Shown here in pieces: positions 52,101 through 63,806 of a stretch of 64,000 nt of DNA. The stretch's first letter is position 1, and the number at the start of each line of letters is the position of its first letter. Source of the DNA: Mya arenaria (taxonomy: Eukaryota; Mollusca; Bivalvia; Myida; Myidae); the NCBI RefSeq assembly GCF_026914265.1, contig NC_069123.1, positions 51,282,949-51,346,948 on the forward strand, given 5' to 3'. Both the position numbers and the translations under genes were made by a program. The notes beneath the pieces were generated by a model that made no database searches, was not told the origin of the DNA, and worked only from the letters and a program-made list of their open reading frames with translations.

Positions 52101-55100
52101 TTTTTCAAATGGAGAGATAATTCCCAGGAATCACATGGTCACCCTTTTTATTGGCTTTAAATGTAGGTAAGGTTTTGTATCTTAAGAATATGTATGTTTG
52201 TCATATACTGCATTCACTCAAAAATATCTTAAATGATGGTCAAAGATGTCTTTTGTAAAACAGTTTCCTGCGCCCCATATATCCCATATCGAGTCACCAA
52301 CTAACCCTGTAATGCATATAACACTCAGCAACTTGTTAACATTGATAAGACACCAACACTATCTGGGAAATGTTTCATTTTATTTTTTTTTAAACATCAG
52401 AGTCTGAATATAGATGCCATTAAGGTATGATCTAAAGATTAGAGTCCAAATATTGAAAATTATGAGGTCACCGCATGATCAGTCCTGAACCAATGGTGTT
52501 GCATCATTCATGTTGGAGGCATAATATATTGGAATTACCTTGTTCTGTTGGTCTGCCCATCCATCCATAGGTCCATCTGTCCAGGGACATCGGTTTAAGT
52601 CGACTTTTCTCCATAACCCCATATGTTTTTGAGGGATTGACTTCAAACTTCATACACACATATTGACTGTGTTGTGGAGAAGTGCTGTGCTTTAGAAACA
52701 AGAAACATATTATGTATTTCATTTTTGAGTTTATGCCCTTTGATTATTTTTTATTCTCATTGTTTTTTATTCTCTCAAAAAAACTGTAATTGAAGTTAAA
52801 GATTGGACTATGCTTTCAAAAACTAAAAAGAACATTTCACGCTTTATTTCTCAAATGTTAAAGTCCCAATGTCTAGGACTTCCTTGTTCCCAAGAACTAA
52901 GGACCATCAAGTTAAGTGATGCCTGCTCATGACAGGGTATTCAAGGAGCATAAATCGCTCCCAGTGATACTTCTTATTACAAGAAGATTGTTTGGTGAGA
53001 GTATTAATCATGCCCTAGTTTTGCATAGAAATATAAATTATAGAAAATTGTAATGGTAAAGTATAACCTAAAGCTACTGTCAATAATGGTTTAAATGAAA
53101 CTGCATCAGATACATATGTAAATGGTTGTATTTCTTGTTACACAGTATTTTTACTAACCTTTTTATAGATGTAAAAAATGTTATCTTAAGCATATGTACT
53201 GGAGTTTATGAGTGAGATGTTGCAAAGACATGTATCATATTTGATCTTGCTTTCAATGAAGCTGAGACTTTATAACTGAAGCTGCTTTTCTGATTCAGGT
53301 GATAGATGGAGAGCTGGTTTACAAAGTTAACAAGTCCACTATTAAGAAGGTGAATGTGGTGTATGGCCCTGCCATATCAGCCAGCAGCCTACTACCCGGC
53401 TCTGCTAACAACCAGCCTGAGGGCATTGACATGGCAGCCCTGGCAAACCCTTCAACTGACCAGCTAGACAAAACCACAGGGCAGTCTGACGCTTTTGCAG
53501 GAAAGTCTGATAAAACATTGAGTGAAATGAAACCTTCGATGAGTATGAATACACCAGAGTCTGGCCTGGATGTTGAGGAGATGAATGGAGACAATGATGA
53601 GAAGATGGACACCACTCCTGCAATGGCTACTCAATCCACTGAACAGGTATGTTATATCAGCATATATCTTTATCAGAACTTAACAACCTCTTTAACTTGT
53701 TAACCTGACCACCTTTTTTTAAAGAGAACAGATAATTATTATTAAAGATAATGAAATAGTTTAACTGACAACACTTGAAAGAATAACCTTTATTTATAAT
53801 TTACATTCACAGTTACCAATGGATGGCAGCCTAGAAGAAGCTATGGAAACAGCTGATGATATTGCGTCAGAATATAACCAGGAAGATAAAGAGGTCTCCC
53901 AGATTTCTGCTGCGACAGAAATTCCGAAATCTTTAAACAATCAGAGTATTGAAAATGCAATTAAGAAGTCAGAAAGTGATGTTAACTTGCCAATTGATGA
54001 TATGCAGTCTGAAGGAAATGAGCCCCATGTACCATTATCAAGAACAACTGGTCCAGTGATTCAAACTTCCGAGAATAGTGTACCTTCTCATATCATAAGT
54101 GACACTTCGCTTGCTAATGACATCCTAGCTGCTGCCTTTAATACTGCATTAGCTTCAGAAATATCCTTAGATTCAATCAGCTTTAGCCATTTGTTGCCTG
54201 ATCAAAAAAATGGAAACAGTTTTTCAGAAGATTCAAAACCGGAAAGCAATTTAAGTGAGTCAAAAGTAGAAGAAGCTACAACTTTAGATGAAGCAAAAAT
54301 AAGGAAAAAGACCGAAGTTGCAAAAACAAATGTTGGTAATGATGCTACCATTCAAGTAACTGACAATCAGTCAAGTGAAGCATGTGATTTAAGTAAATCG
54401 CCACCATTTTCCCCATTTTCCCCGTTTGGTCAGGAAATCCAGAGCATTATGAGCAGCTCCACATTGCAAGGTGCCTGTCAGGGAACTAACGTCACAGTAC
54501 CACCAGCGTCAAAGGGTGTGAGACGTATCACACCAATACCAGTGATAGGTTCTTTTCTGTCTGAGACTTCCTCCTCATTTCAAACTGCAGTAGCGAACTC
54601 ACCAGTTCTGCCAGATGTGCCCATAGTTCACAGCCCTAATAGCCAAGGAGAGAGATCTAATCAACACTTTGGTACAAGTGAAAAGAAACCAGATTCACCT
54701 GAACCTATGTCTTTAAGTGCAGCCCTGAAGTCTGCCAGGTCTACTGATGCAGGTTCAAGCTCTGTGTCCAAGGACGGAACCCAGTTGACAGAGCTGTGTT
54801 CACAAGAATCCGTCCCTATTAGTCTCAGTGTTCCAGTAGTGCATTCTGAAGATGCCAATGTGGCATTTCCTAAACTACCAACAACATTGTCTAATTCTGT
54901 TCTTTTGTCTGAGGAAAGCTTATTTCACTGTTTTTCTAAACCACCACATTTGTCAGATACTTTACACAGTGTGTCTAATCTGACAAACATCCTTTACGCA
55001 TTGGATGGGACTTCCCAACATGGTGCAAGCACGCCCAGCAAATCAAGTAGTAACAGCTCTCTTGAGCCTAATACAAAGTCAAGTTTAACACAAGCAAAAG

Positions 55101-58100
55101 ATGCCGCAGACAATAGTCAACAAAGCACAAATTCCCAGGAAGAAGGAAATCAATGTGCTATTGATGTTTATAATAGTGAAAAACAGACATTGACAAGTGA
55201 CAGTCAAAGTACTGGCTCTAGTAATTCCAGTGAAGAAGGTAGCAAGAATCCCCAGGGTGCCTACTTTCCTCAGAGTGTTCAAAGCATTGAGAACATGGAG
55301 AGGATCCACAGAGGCCTATTTGCCGTGTCCAGTCTGTCAGACACAGACTCCAGCTGTGTCACAACACCCTCAACCAGTGTCACGAAGATCACCAGTGGAA
55401 CAAACATGGAAGGCAATAAGGAACAGGTCATTAAACCCGTACCTGTCACAAAGTCACCTGAGAAAAGACCAAAAATGACCAGAAGAGAGCTACATAAGTC
55501 ATTGCAGTGTGGTGGAAGTGAGGGAAGTGCTGGTGTTTTGGAAGAAAAGATTGAAGACAATGAGAGGGATGATACTAAAAATGTAGAACACATTGATACT
55601 CCAGAAAATAGTGCTATGATTAAAATAGAGCAGGATCTTGAAGAAGGCACTGCAATTGTACCTGTTACTAGTGAAGAACAAGGGTCATGTCAGGTAAGCA
55701 TTGCCGACAGTGAAGAGTTTACAGTGAAGACAGAGACTGACACAGACATGACCAGCATGTGTGAAAGTGATGCATCTAGCAGGGGCAAGAAGAAATCCAA
55801 GCACAAGAAACACAAGTCAGACAAGGAGCACAGGAAAAAGAGGAAGAGAAAAGACAGGGATGCAGATATGCCTAGGGAAAAGAAATCCAAGAGGAAGCGG
55901 GTTGAGGAACCAAATGACAGCCCTGTCAATGTTATCTCCCAGGTAGTAATATAAAAGTACCAATAGTAACGGTATTTTTATGCCCTGAAATTGGGAATAT
56001 TAAAATTGCGTCCATCCATCCTTCCTTTCGTAAGATTTTTTTGTCACACATAAAGACCCACATCACTACTTAAAAGTTCATGGTCACATGTAGAGGTAAA
56101 TCATTATGGAATGTTACATATATACACTGACTCACTGAGTATAGATTAAAAGATGGTCGTGTCCGGGCTGTAACTTTTAAAATAATATTCAACAGATGTT
56201 TGACTCATAAAAACAACATGTCACAGATAGGGCTAACCTTACCTCAAGGTCACAGTAAGAGGTTAATCAATTTGGACGGCTGCATATATGCACAGAGTAT
56301 AGTTGATTTATGTATATGTTTGGGCTTTAACTTTGTCATGAAAGGAGGGATTTTGAAATGATATGCTTCAGCTGTTTGGCATACAATGATGTGTTGCGTG
56401 GGTTTTGCATGTCACAACCTGGAAAGACAAGGTCACACATAGAGATAAATCAGAGTATATGTGGTCATGTCAGGGTTGTATTTGTCATGAGAGAGGGGAT
56501 AATTGAAATAATCATGCCTCACATGAAGGTGTGTCAGTTACAAGATGCAGGTCTCTATCTCTAATCATGGGGTCCTGCTTATATGCTTAACATTTATATT
56601 GTCTCTTGATGAATGGAGGCCTTTGATTTGCTTGGCACTTTGGGAACATTCTTTATTTACAGTGACAGCTCTTGTTTGCTTTTTTGCCATATCTATATTC
56701 CATTCTTAAGTTTTTGAAGTGTTTGATAAATTAGATTTGTGTTCATAAGATAATGCACATGTCAAATTATTTGTACATTATTAATAGAAAATGGTTGACT
56801 CTCTAACCACCCCATTGACAGATGTATTATTTTAAGATAAAAGCTAACATTGTTCAGAATTCTATCTTAAACTAGACTGGCAATGCCATCTACATTTCTT
56901 GGTTGAGGATGTTAGGAAGACAAAAAAGTAAAGTCCACTGAAAACATACATTTGTTTACACAGAAGGCTGCCAGTTCTGCTGTGTCATCACCGGAAGCAG
57001 GAGGTTCACCAGAGGAACCCAACTGGTCCAAGTATGATAGTCCACTTGATTAATTAATAATGTAGCTTTTCTTTTAAAGCCTGTTCTTTATGGTAAATGA
57101 TAACTTGTACAAACATGACAACACATTATGAATTTACAAATTTTTGTATTATACTCCTGCAAATGCAGAAGGGGAGTATATTGGATTCACCATACAATCC
57201 TTTGGTCTGTCTATTGGTAAAAGTTTGTTGAGCAAATTACTCCCACACCTTTAAAGGTATCAATGAGGCATCACACAATAACCTTACAATGTGAAGTACT
57301 GTCTGGCGTATTTTTGTGACCTACCTATCTTTTCTTATAGTTACTAGTCATTGAATATGATTTTTTTACACTTATGGCTATTGGAGTTTGTGCAGCAAAC
57401 TACTCCATAAGGTTTCAGATATAACTCTGAAACTTGGTACACAATACCACCAGTGTCTTTCCTTGTCATTCTTACATTAAATTATATCCATCTAATTTCA
57501 TTGCTTACTATTGTGTTAGAACTTTACAAAAAAAATAGTTTAAAATATGTTTACAACAAAAATGTAGCATATAGGGCTTTATGAATGATACTGTACCTTC
57601 AGGGAGACAGACAGGACAATTTTAGAGACATGCAAGGTTCATGGGATCAAGGATAAAACCTTCCATAAGATCGCAAAAACCCTTGGCACTGTAACAGCTA
57701 AACAGGTATGTTTTTCACTATTTTTCTGAGAGCCTCTGGCTAATTGAATAATAAAAATTAATTCATAAGTTGGACAGGCTCTTTACTTTTAAGTGAATGC
57801 TTAACTGTGCTGTTATAACATACTGTAATAATTAGGACGATACTTTCTTAAACATGATGAAAATTGCTGTTTTGTGATAAATGGAATAAAATGCCATACT
57901 TATGTTAATGATATGATTGCCACTATACTTTTCAAGGACCTTAGAGGAATATAATTAAAAAACATGCTATCGGTACATACTCTAAGGATATTTTAAGAGG
58001 TTCTTTTCTTGTGAGCTTACTGTCACTTGACTGATAGGCTTGAAGTACGAGTCTTACTGAAGGATTTTCATATATCAGCATATAAGTTAACAAACTATTT

Positions 58101-58196
58101 TATTTGTAGGTTCAGACACGGTTCAGCCACCTGTACAGGGTGATATTTGGTGGTTCAGCATTCAGCGACAAGAAAGAGGACAGTTCATCCAGCTGA
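34188..58196 (+). CDS. GON4L: GON-4-like protein (chromatin/transcription co-regulator)
   Basis: 31 coding exons, about 2,907 residues: 34188-34747, 36406-36548, 36885-37021, 37666-37797, 38058-38174, 38678-38854, 39092-39178, 39959-40139, 40432-40566, 40962-41070, 42858-42951, 43185-43271, 43422-43596, 44530-44689, 44882-45032, 45553-45674, 45928-46050, 46302-46408, 46551-48736, 48865-48974, 49252-49361, 49501-49615, 49935-50072, 50302-50454, 51002-51183, 51567-51762, 53299-53646, 53813-55942, 56964-57031, 57603-57705, 58110-58196. All are GT-AG. Conserved blocks: INVKSIIHKIITNESVV, EPKLTRAKLKQ, LRTRSKCPLKD, DPEYNFLEEQEE, DFRNDRAVKVS, EDNLLAMGL, RIKNLRANAAKDN. Then come an AT-hook-like PRGRPRT (about 1516), a Sin3 PAH-like region (about 1773-1930), CxCxCH/CxxC cysteines, a Lys/Arg-rich nuclear signal (about 2780-2815) and a C-terminal SANT/Myb-like domain. 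Exon 45553-45674 is one base short and shifts frame. In vertebrates GON4L works in the nucleus with YY1/Sin3-type complexes. Confidence 0.93.
34800..35240. repeat. Diverged tandem dispersed repeat in GON4L intron 1
   Basis: Two to three weak units share CTATGTAACTTCTTGACAG / ATGAAACTT(A/T)TGTC and GTGTGCA-type blocks spaced about 160 bp apart. The style is that of other tandem-core repeats here, but the ends are not definable. Confidence 0.35.
37107..37132. repeat. TA microsatellite
   Basis: A run of about 12 TA dinucleotides in a GON4L intron. Confidence 0.9.
37463..37479. repeat. Poly-C run of 17
   Basis: A homopolymer of 17 C in a GON4L intron, followed by TCAGAAGC. It is prone to length error in sequencing. 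Confidence 0.9.
39330..39850. repeat. Tandem dispersed repeat in GON4L intron
   Basis: Three diverged units of about 170 bp share a GACAATTA(A/T)G(A/T)TAG block next to a (G/C)AAGGCxATCAGACA-like block. No coding potential. Confidence 0.5.
41127..42716. mobile_element. Pearl/HINE-like element in GON4L intron
   Basis: Begins TAGCTCTACTGGCCAAAGGC and ends GCCAGTAGAGCATAGGCCCT with TCTTGGGCCTCTTG, so GCTCTACTGGC is inverted at the two ends. Four tandem units of 165-169 bp (starts near 41203, 41368, 41537 and 41706) carry AACAATTGCTTGTGAACACG and CCAGCCAGATCCGCC. A second, non-tandem half follows. The left end is about 57 bp from the splice donor at 41070. Confidence 0.75.
52500..52740. repeat. 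Dispersed repeat fragment in GON4L intron
   Basis: Contains CCATCCATCCATAGGTCCATC and GGGATTGACTTCAAACTTCA, blocks of the type common in mollusc repeats. No ends or duplications are visible. Confidence 0.35.
55943..56963. repeat. GON4L intron holding tandem dispersed repeat
   Basis: Between 55980 and 56650 there are three weak units of about 170 bp with blocks such as GAGATAAATCA, TATATGCACAGAGTATA and GTC(C/A)GGG(C/T)T(G/T)TA. The rest of the intron shows nothing. Confidence 0.4.
57140..57545. repeat. Dispersed repeat in GON4L intron
   Basis: Opens with the imperfect hairpin ATACTCCTGCAAATGCAGAA then GGGGAGTATATTGG, an end type shared with other mollusc non-autonomous elements. The right end is not clear. 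Confidence 0.4.
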
Positions 58197-58795
58197 AGAG
58201 GGTGATATTTGGTGGTTCAGCCACTTATACAGGGTGATATTATGTGGTTCAGCCACTTATACAGGGTGATATTTGGTGGTTCAGCATTCAGTGACAAGAA
58301 AGAGGACGGTTCAGCTTTCCGTACAAAGTGATATTAGATGGTTCAGTAATCTTTACAGAGTGAGATTTGGTGGTTCAGCAATCTGTACAGGGCGATATTT
58401 GGTGGTTTAGCAATCTGTACAGGGCGATATTTGGTGGTTCAGCCATCTGTACAAGGCGATATTTGGTGGTTCAGCAATCTGTACAGGGCAGTATTTGGTG
58501 GTTCAGCAATCTGTACAGGGTGATAATTGGTGGTTCAACAATCTGTACAGGGTGCTATTTGGTGGTTCAGCCATCTGTACAAGGCAATATTTGGTGGTTC
58601 AGCAATCTGTACAGGGCAATATTTGGTGGTTCAGCAATCTGTACAGGGTGATAATTGGTGGTTCAGCAATCTGTACAGGGTGATATTTGGTGGTTCAGCA
58701 ATCTGTACAGGGCAATATTTGGTGGTTCAGCAATCTGTACAGGGCGATATTTGGTGGTTCAGCAATCTGTACAGGGTGATATTTGGTGGTTTATC
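58197..58795 (+). repeat. 32-bp tandem array in the GON4L 3' UTR copied from the last coding exon
   Basis: About 17 units of 32 bp, consensus GGTGGTTCAGCAATCTGTAC plus AGGGYGATATTT, start directly after the stop codon. The unit equals the coding stretch of the last exon that encodes HLYRVIFGGSAF (58128-58163). One larger block near 58270-58310 also repeats CATTCAGTGACAAGAAAGAG from the same exon. Because 32 is not a multiple of three, three units make a 96-nt cycle. The array reads through without a stop in all three forward frames over about 58367-58859. Confidence 0.9.
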
Positions 58796-59258
58796 ATTCA
58801 GTGACAACATGCTGCAGGCCCTTAACAGTGATGCTTCCATGTTACAACACAATATTTAACTTTTGTGTGGTGTTCTGTAGAATAATATTTACAAAATGGA
58901 CTTCATAATACTTTATCAAAGCCATGATTGTTATCAAACATTTAAATGGAAAGTCATTGATATCAGTGAAATATACTTTTTAAAAGTATGTAATATGTAT
59001 TGTTTAATGTTGTCATTGTACAATTATATATAGCAGATCATGTTCAATTTACTCTGTCAAAGTGCTAGGGCAAGTTACACCATTGTATGAGTATTTGAAA
59101 TATTTAACCCGTGTTTTGACTTAATGTTCATGAAAATAATAATGAGCAACAAAAATTTATGCAACCTTCAGGAAAGTGAGGAATGTTTTTTGGTGCTTTT
59201 ATTTTATTTGATTGATTGAAGCAAATTGTTACTATTATTTAATAGTTATTGTGTGTTA

Positions 59259-59264
59259 ATAAAA
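59259..59264 (+). terminator. Candidate poly(A) signal of GON4L
   Basis: AATAAA about 1.06 kb after the stop codon, after the 32-bp array. A second AATAAA lies at 59414-59419. Which one is used cannot be told. Confidence 0.5.
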
Positions 59265-59269
59265 TTGAA

Positions 59270-60649
59270 AATTTCATGACAGAGTTAAACTTACACCCTG
59301 AAGTTTTTCAGTGCCATTTTAAGTTTGAAGCATTACCATCATTTTTTACCTCATTTCTACTTGACTTTTTTCCCAAAGAGGATACAGACAATATATTGTC
59401 ATAAGTTCATAAAAATAAAGGCTTTGTGTCACTGTCAGAGTCATCATTATGGTTACATAACTATGGCCACAACTCAATAACCATACAGAATATCCTTGTG
59501 CAACATTGTTACCTGTGATAATATGTGTAACAAAGATGGTAACTTAAAAAAACAACAGTGATTGACAAAATGTTTTGATCAAGTGTATAACTCAACAGAA
59601 TTTACTTTACAGTACAGTCAAACCTGGTTGAATGGTCACCTGCTTTTTAAAGGCCTTCTGCCTTATCAGACCACTCCAAATACCCCCCTTACGTTTTATC
59701 TGTATAAAGTATGTGCATAAAGCCGCCAACTTTCTAATGCGGCCACATATAAACACTAATTAGCGGCCACTAATCCCTTGTCATTGACACTTCTAATAAT
59801 AACATTTATCAATACACAGCTGTAATTGCATACTGAAGATTACGTTATGGTACGACAGCCTCAGATATTTCCATCATCCAGTGAAAATGCATATAAAATC
59901 ACACAATTGCCATTCGTGTTTACTCATTGAGAAATCATGTTTATAACACGTTGGCCAACATTTTGATCAAAATTGAAGATACTGACATTTGTCATAGCAT
60001 TGTATCATTCAAAAACTTTAAACTTGTCCATCACTAAAAATAATGTAATGTTTCCAGTGACTGTTCTTTGGCTTAAATAATAGTTACGACCATTACCATA
60101 TATCTGCATATTTATTCTTGCTTTTTGAGGTCTTGTGACAATTTTGTCCACACGAAACTTCAGTGGTAGGCTGTCCTTGACCAAAACATGACCCCTATTG
60201 ATCTTGAGGTTAAAAGATCAAAATTGAAGGTCAACATTTTTAAGAAAGGAATATCTACGCAATAACTAGAGAATGGTTTCACCTAGGACTATTAAGTTTA
60301 ACAGATTAGGTTTTCATTGAGCAGCTGATGAACCCTATTGTTTATGCGTTTAGTAGGTCAAAGGTCAAGATCACTCACATCAGTCTTGTGAAATCTTTTG
60401 TCTTCGAAGTAACTCAAGAACGGAAGAACCTATGACCTTGAAACATGGTAGCTTGTCCTTTACTAGACTGATCCCTATGTAGGGGAGCAGATCTAAGATC
60501 AAGGTCACGTTCGAAAGTCTTATATAAACTTTATCCGCAATTCAATCTTTCGCATGATTTGACACAGCTGCGCTCAGGGAACATTAAACTCAATTGTCGT
60601 AAATCCTGGGAATGAATATGACAAGAGCATAATTTCAAATAAAGGTGAG
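59270..60649. other. Intergenic gap between converging genes, with repeat fragments
   Basis: A fragment at 59620-59780 holds ACAGTCAAACCTGGTTGAAT and AGCGGCCACTAAT, typical of a dispersed animal repeat. A fragment at 60150-60540 has AGGTCAAAGGTCAAGATCAC and ATGACCTTGAAACATGG, related to the tandem-core elements. No gene is seen. Confidence 0.5.
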
Positions 60650-60655
60650 TTTATT
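60650..60655 (-). terminator. Candidate poly(A) signal of the right-edge minus-strand gene
   Basis: TTTATT on the plus strand, AATAAA on the minus strand, about 670 bp after the stop codon of the exon at 61328-61517. It suggests a 3' UTR facing the GON4L end tail to tail. Confidence 0.4.
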
Positions 60656-61327
60656 TATACAAAGGAATAAAACATCAACAGTAATACTGATAAGAATATA
60701 AAAAAACTGTTCGGTGAAACACACGAATATATGGATCTAAAAATATTCATTGCATGAAACAATTACACATACAAAGTATCTGAACCATACCCTTTTTGCT
60801 AACCATTATACAAATGCCATTATGTCAAAAATATAATGAAACACAAGAGTAGGCTTTTCAGCAGTGTTAAAAATCCTAAAAAAAACTATTTTCATTTAGC
60901 TATGCTAAAATTCCTAACAAATTCTATAAAAACTAGAATGTGCATTTACAGGTACACAATAGATTAGTGTTATAAAACCAACATGCTGTTAATGTAATAC
61001 AGAAATACATCATGCAATGTAATACCATTGTGCTGCATACAAAAAATCAGATAAACCCTCATGGTCTTTGGCTGCATCTACGGTTTGCTCAACATTATTG
61101 TTAAAACAAATCAGTTTATGAAACAAGAAAAACTTAACAAAGTCTTATAATAAAAAATAACAATAGAATTGCAAAATGCGCCAAAATGTAATAAAAACCA
61201 CTTTGTGTCAAAGAAAACAGGACTAGTATCAGTCAAGCTAATATTAACAGTAAATAACTAAATAAAAACACTTCATTAAACATTCTAGTACTAGAGACTT
61301 GGTGCAGTTGGAATCACTGATCCTTGA

Positions 61328-61517
61328 TCAGTACCTACGGCACACAGGGATAGGCTTATGAGCTGGCACTATATCGGCCTTCAGCATACTCAGGCTATTT
61401 CCAAGAAAGTTGAACTCCCGCCTTAACGCATAGTTGCTCTTGTCCACCACGGGACCATTTCGACTGTGATCGTATTGACGCTGCTCACGCTCACGCCCAG
61501 TTTTGTAGTACGTTAGC
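61328..61517 (-). CDS. Candidate terminal exon 1 (most distal) of an unidentified gene
   Basis: Acceptor TTTAAACTCAG|G, then one base completing a codon, 62 residues and TGA. The peptide begins LTYYKTGREREQRQYDH and ends ADIVPAHKPIPVCRRY. It is basic and polar with no membrane segment. It shares its entry phase with the three exons at 61748-61892, 62246-62387 and 63091-63340. The family is not recognised; the body of the gene should lie right of the window. Confidence 0.6.
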
Positions 61518-61747
61518 CTGAGTTTAAAAATTCCAGATATTTTTCTGTGCACTGACACGCAAATGTTATGATTTTAACTTGTTACCCAAGCCTATTATCT
61601 ATGCTTAATGACAGATGACTTGAAGTGAAGTTATTACCATTTCTAAGTATACATATGAGAAAAAACACCATATTAGGGAGCTATGAGTGCATGATTCATT
61701 ACTTGTGCAAGCAGATGATACTTGAACATTATTATGTTCATGAAATA

Positions 61748-61892
61748 TCAGACTTTGAAGTGTGGTTTTCGAGGAGGCAGCTCATTTAAAGGAACTATAA
61801 AGCTACGTTCTGGCGGATTCATTAATGGATTAACATTATCTTCCCCTTCATTTAAGGCCCGACACCGCCTATGCCGTATTCTGTCAATGTTA
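61748..61892 (-). CDS. Candidate terminal exon 2 of an unidentified gene
   Basis: Strong acceptor (ATTCTTTTTGCTCTTTCAG|T), then 47 residues in the shared phase and TGA. The peptide begins NIDRIRHRRCRALNEGED and ends with NELPPRKPHFKV. It is Arg- and Pro-rich without a recognised domain and without similarity to the neighbouring candidates. Confidence 0.6.
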
Positions 61893-62245
61893 CTGAAAGA
61901 GCAAAAAGAATATTTTACAAGAAATGGTCCACCTACAACACCAATAACAAAGTTTTATCTCCCAGCACCAACAAGGGGAAAATCATGTACTTTTTAACAT
62001 GCAGAAGTGAATGATGCAGCCAAAGAAAACATGAGCAAGTGCATCAGTTAGGCAAACAATATGTACAAGGGAAGTCATGAATTGCACTCATAAATTTGGC
62101 AAAAAAAGCACCAAACTTGGGATAACATGCACAGCAAAGCAATATATATGTATGACAAAGTAGAAATTAAGTAAAATGGTGTAACAATAATACTGACTGG
62201 TGAGTGTCAACAATAAAACACTATGCTTTTGAAACAGAAGGTGAT

Positions 62246-62387
62246 TCACTTGCTTGGGTGAAGAATGTCATATATTTGATCTCGCTGAATTTTTTTCAGT
62301 GACTCAGGGGTCTTTTTTCGGATGATATCTTCTTTAGGGCGCCGAACAAATTTCTTAGTTTTCTGTGGAGGGTTTAAAGAACATTCC
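62246..62387 (-). CDS. Candidate terminal exon 3 of an unidentified gene
   Basis: Acceptor TGTCTGCTTGCAG|G, then 46 residues in the shared phase and TGA. The peptide begins ECSLNPPQKTKKFVRRPK, is strongly basic, and ends with RDQIYDILHPSK. It has no recognised domain. Confidence 0.6.
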
Positions 62388-62690
62388 CTGCAAGCAGACA
62401 TTGCCATGCAAAGTGTTAATAAGCATGATAATTATAATACTTTGTTATTGGTAGAAAATGCATTTAATGCTACATGTATAAACAATTGTGTCCCTACCAC
62501 AAGGTAAGGAACTATAACAAGCATTTAAGGACATCACAAAATGCATTTCAACTTAATATAAGAATGACTGATCATGCATCAGGGCAACTTAATCTGTTGA
62601 TCAAGCATACAAGAAAGTGTGCATTTTAATGTTGTGCTCCAACACGTAATTAGGAGGTTATAGTATGTGTATTAAAGGTGAACAGACTTT

Positions 62691-63067
62691 TAAGGTATCC
62701 CATGCACGACTGTGTGAAATTTAGATGCCTGGTGACCCCATAATAACTCCGGTATCATTTGAAAGGTTGTTATGTGTGTGAGAAGGAATTTGTTAAACAT
62801 ACACTAAAATTATGAAAAAACTATCTTGGCGTTGATATATGGCATTTCAGGTCCAATTTCTGTTAATATAAATAACAAAAACAGAAAGTGCAATCACTTC
62901 TCCATGGTCTCTTATTTGGGGTGATTATTTTATATATCAGTAATCAGCAGGCTATTCCGAATCAAATGGTACCAAAATTATATGCAGTCACTAGCATCAA
63001 CACTTTAACATTATCACCAATGGCTCGATAAAAAGACATAAACATTAGTACTTCGGATACCTTAATA
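62691..63067. mobile_element. Small TIR (MITE-like) element
   Basis: About 375 bp bounded by TTAAGGTATCC and its inverted form GGATACCTTAA. No reading frame. It sits between terminal-exon candidates 3 and 4. A TTA-type duplication is possible but not certain. Confidence 0.55.
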
Positions 63068-63090
63068 GTCAATAAAGATGCAACAAACGC

Positions 63091-63340
63091 CTAATCAAGG
63101 TGACCGGAAATGAAACTTTTGTCTATATTGACACCATCATGTTTACTAGCCATTTCAAAACGACCAACATTTAGATTATATCTTCTGTTGTTTTTATTTT
63201 CATCTTGAGTATAATCAGAATTCACTTTTCCAGGATAAACAACAGCATAGGCAAGATCACAGTGTGGATTTAAGCTCTGTCTTTGACGATATCGGTTGTT
63301 AAAGCCCGCTGAATTTACACGAAATTTTTCCAATTCATTC
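63091..63340 (-). CDS. Candidate terminal exon 4 of an unidentified gene
   Basis: Strong acceptor (TCTATTTCCAATTTTCAG|G), then 82 residues in the shared phase and a stop. The peptide begins NELEKFRVNSAGFNNRYR, contains NPHCDLAYAVVYPGK with an ITIM-like LAYAVV, and ends with DKSFISGHLD. It is polar throughout, as a cytoplasmic tail would be. No known family is recognised. Placed most 5' of the four good candidates, it would be the first terminal exon reached by splicing. Confidence 0.6.
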
Positions 63341-63759
63341 CTGAAAATTGGAAATAGAAATTGAGACACTTGACAAGTGTAAGCCATAATGCCTCAAACA
63401 AGTCCTGTTGTTAAACCACTTAAGCAATGATGTGAGGGACTTGATCACAGACAAACCTACTAAGAATCTATTGTATCAAAAGTCTATTACTCTGTTATCA
63501 ACGCTGGAAGCAAAAAATAATTTATTTAAAGGTAATTAAGATTTGGATCGCAATAATCGTTTCTGATTTTGTACAGAACTGAGCAGTTATTACAGCATTT
63601 TAAACTTGGTCATTTTGACACGTAAATGATGAAACAGTTATTCAGACAACTTCTCACTGCAAATTTTAAAACATGTAACCAAGTCCATTTAATAAAAAAA
63701 GCTTTATTTCAAATGCAATTCAGGATGGTAACTAAAGATAGTTAACATAAATGCCCTTT

Positions 63760-63799
63760 TCAGAGAGGTAACTGGTAACTATTTTCTGGTGTACTCTTC
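63760..63799 (-). CDS. Weak fifth terminal-exon candidate
   Basis: Acceptor CATCATTCTGTAG|G, then 12 residues (KSTPENSYQLPL) in the same phase and TGA. It is so short that chance is a fair explanation. It is listed because the phase again agrees. Confidence 0.2.
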
Positions 63800-63806
63800 C
63801 TACAGA

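Noticed and set aside
53819-55954. Stand-alone 711-residue gene
   Set aside because: It is GON4L exon 53813-55942; both ends have good splice sites in phase with neighbouring exons.
58367-58859. Three overlapping ORFs encoding Trp/Gln/Gly-rich repeat peptides
   Set aside because: They are the three frames of one 32-bp array after the GON4L stop; no separate start context or conservation.
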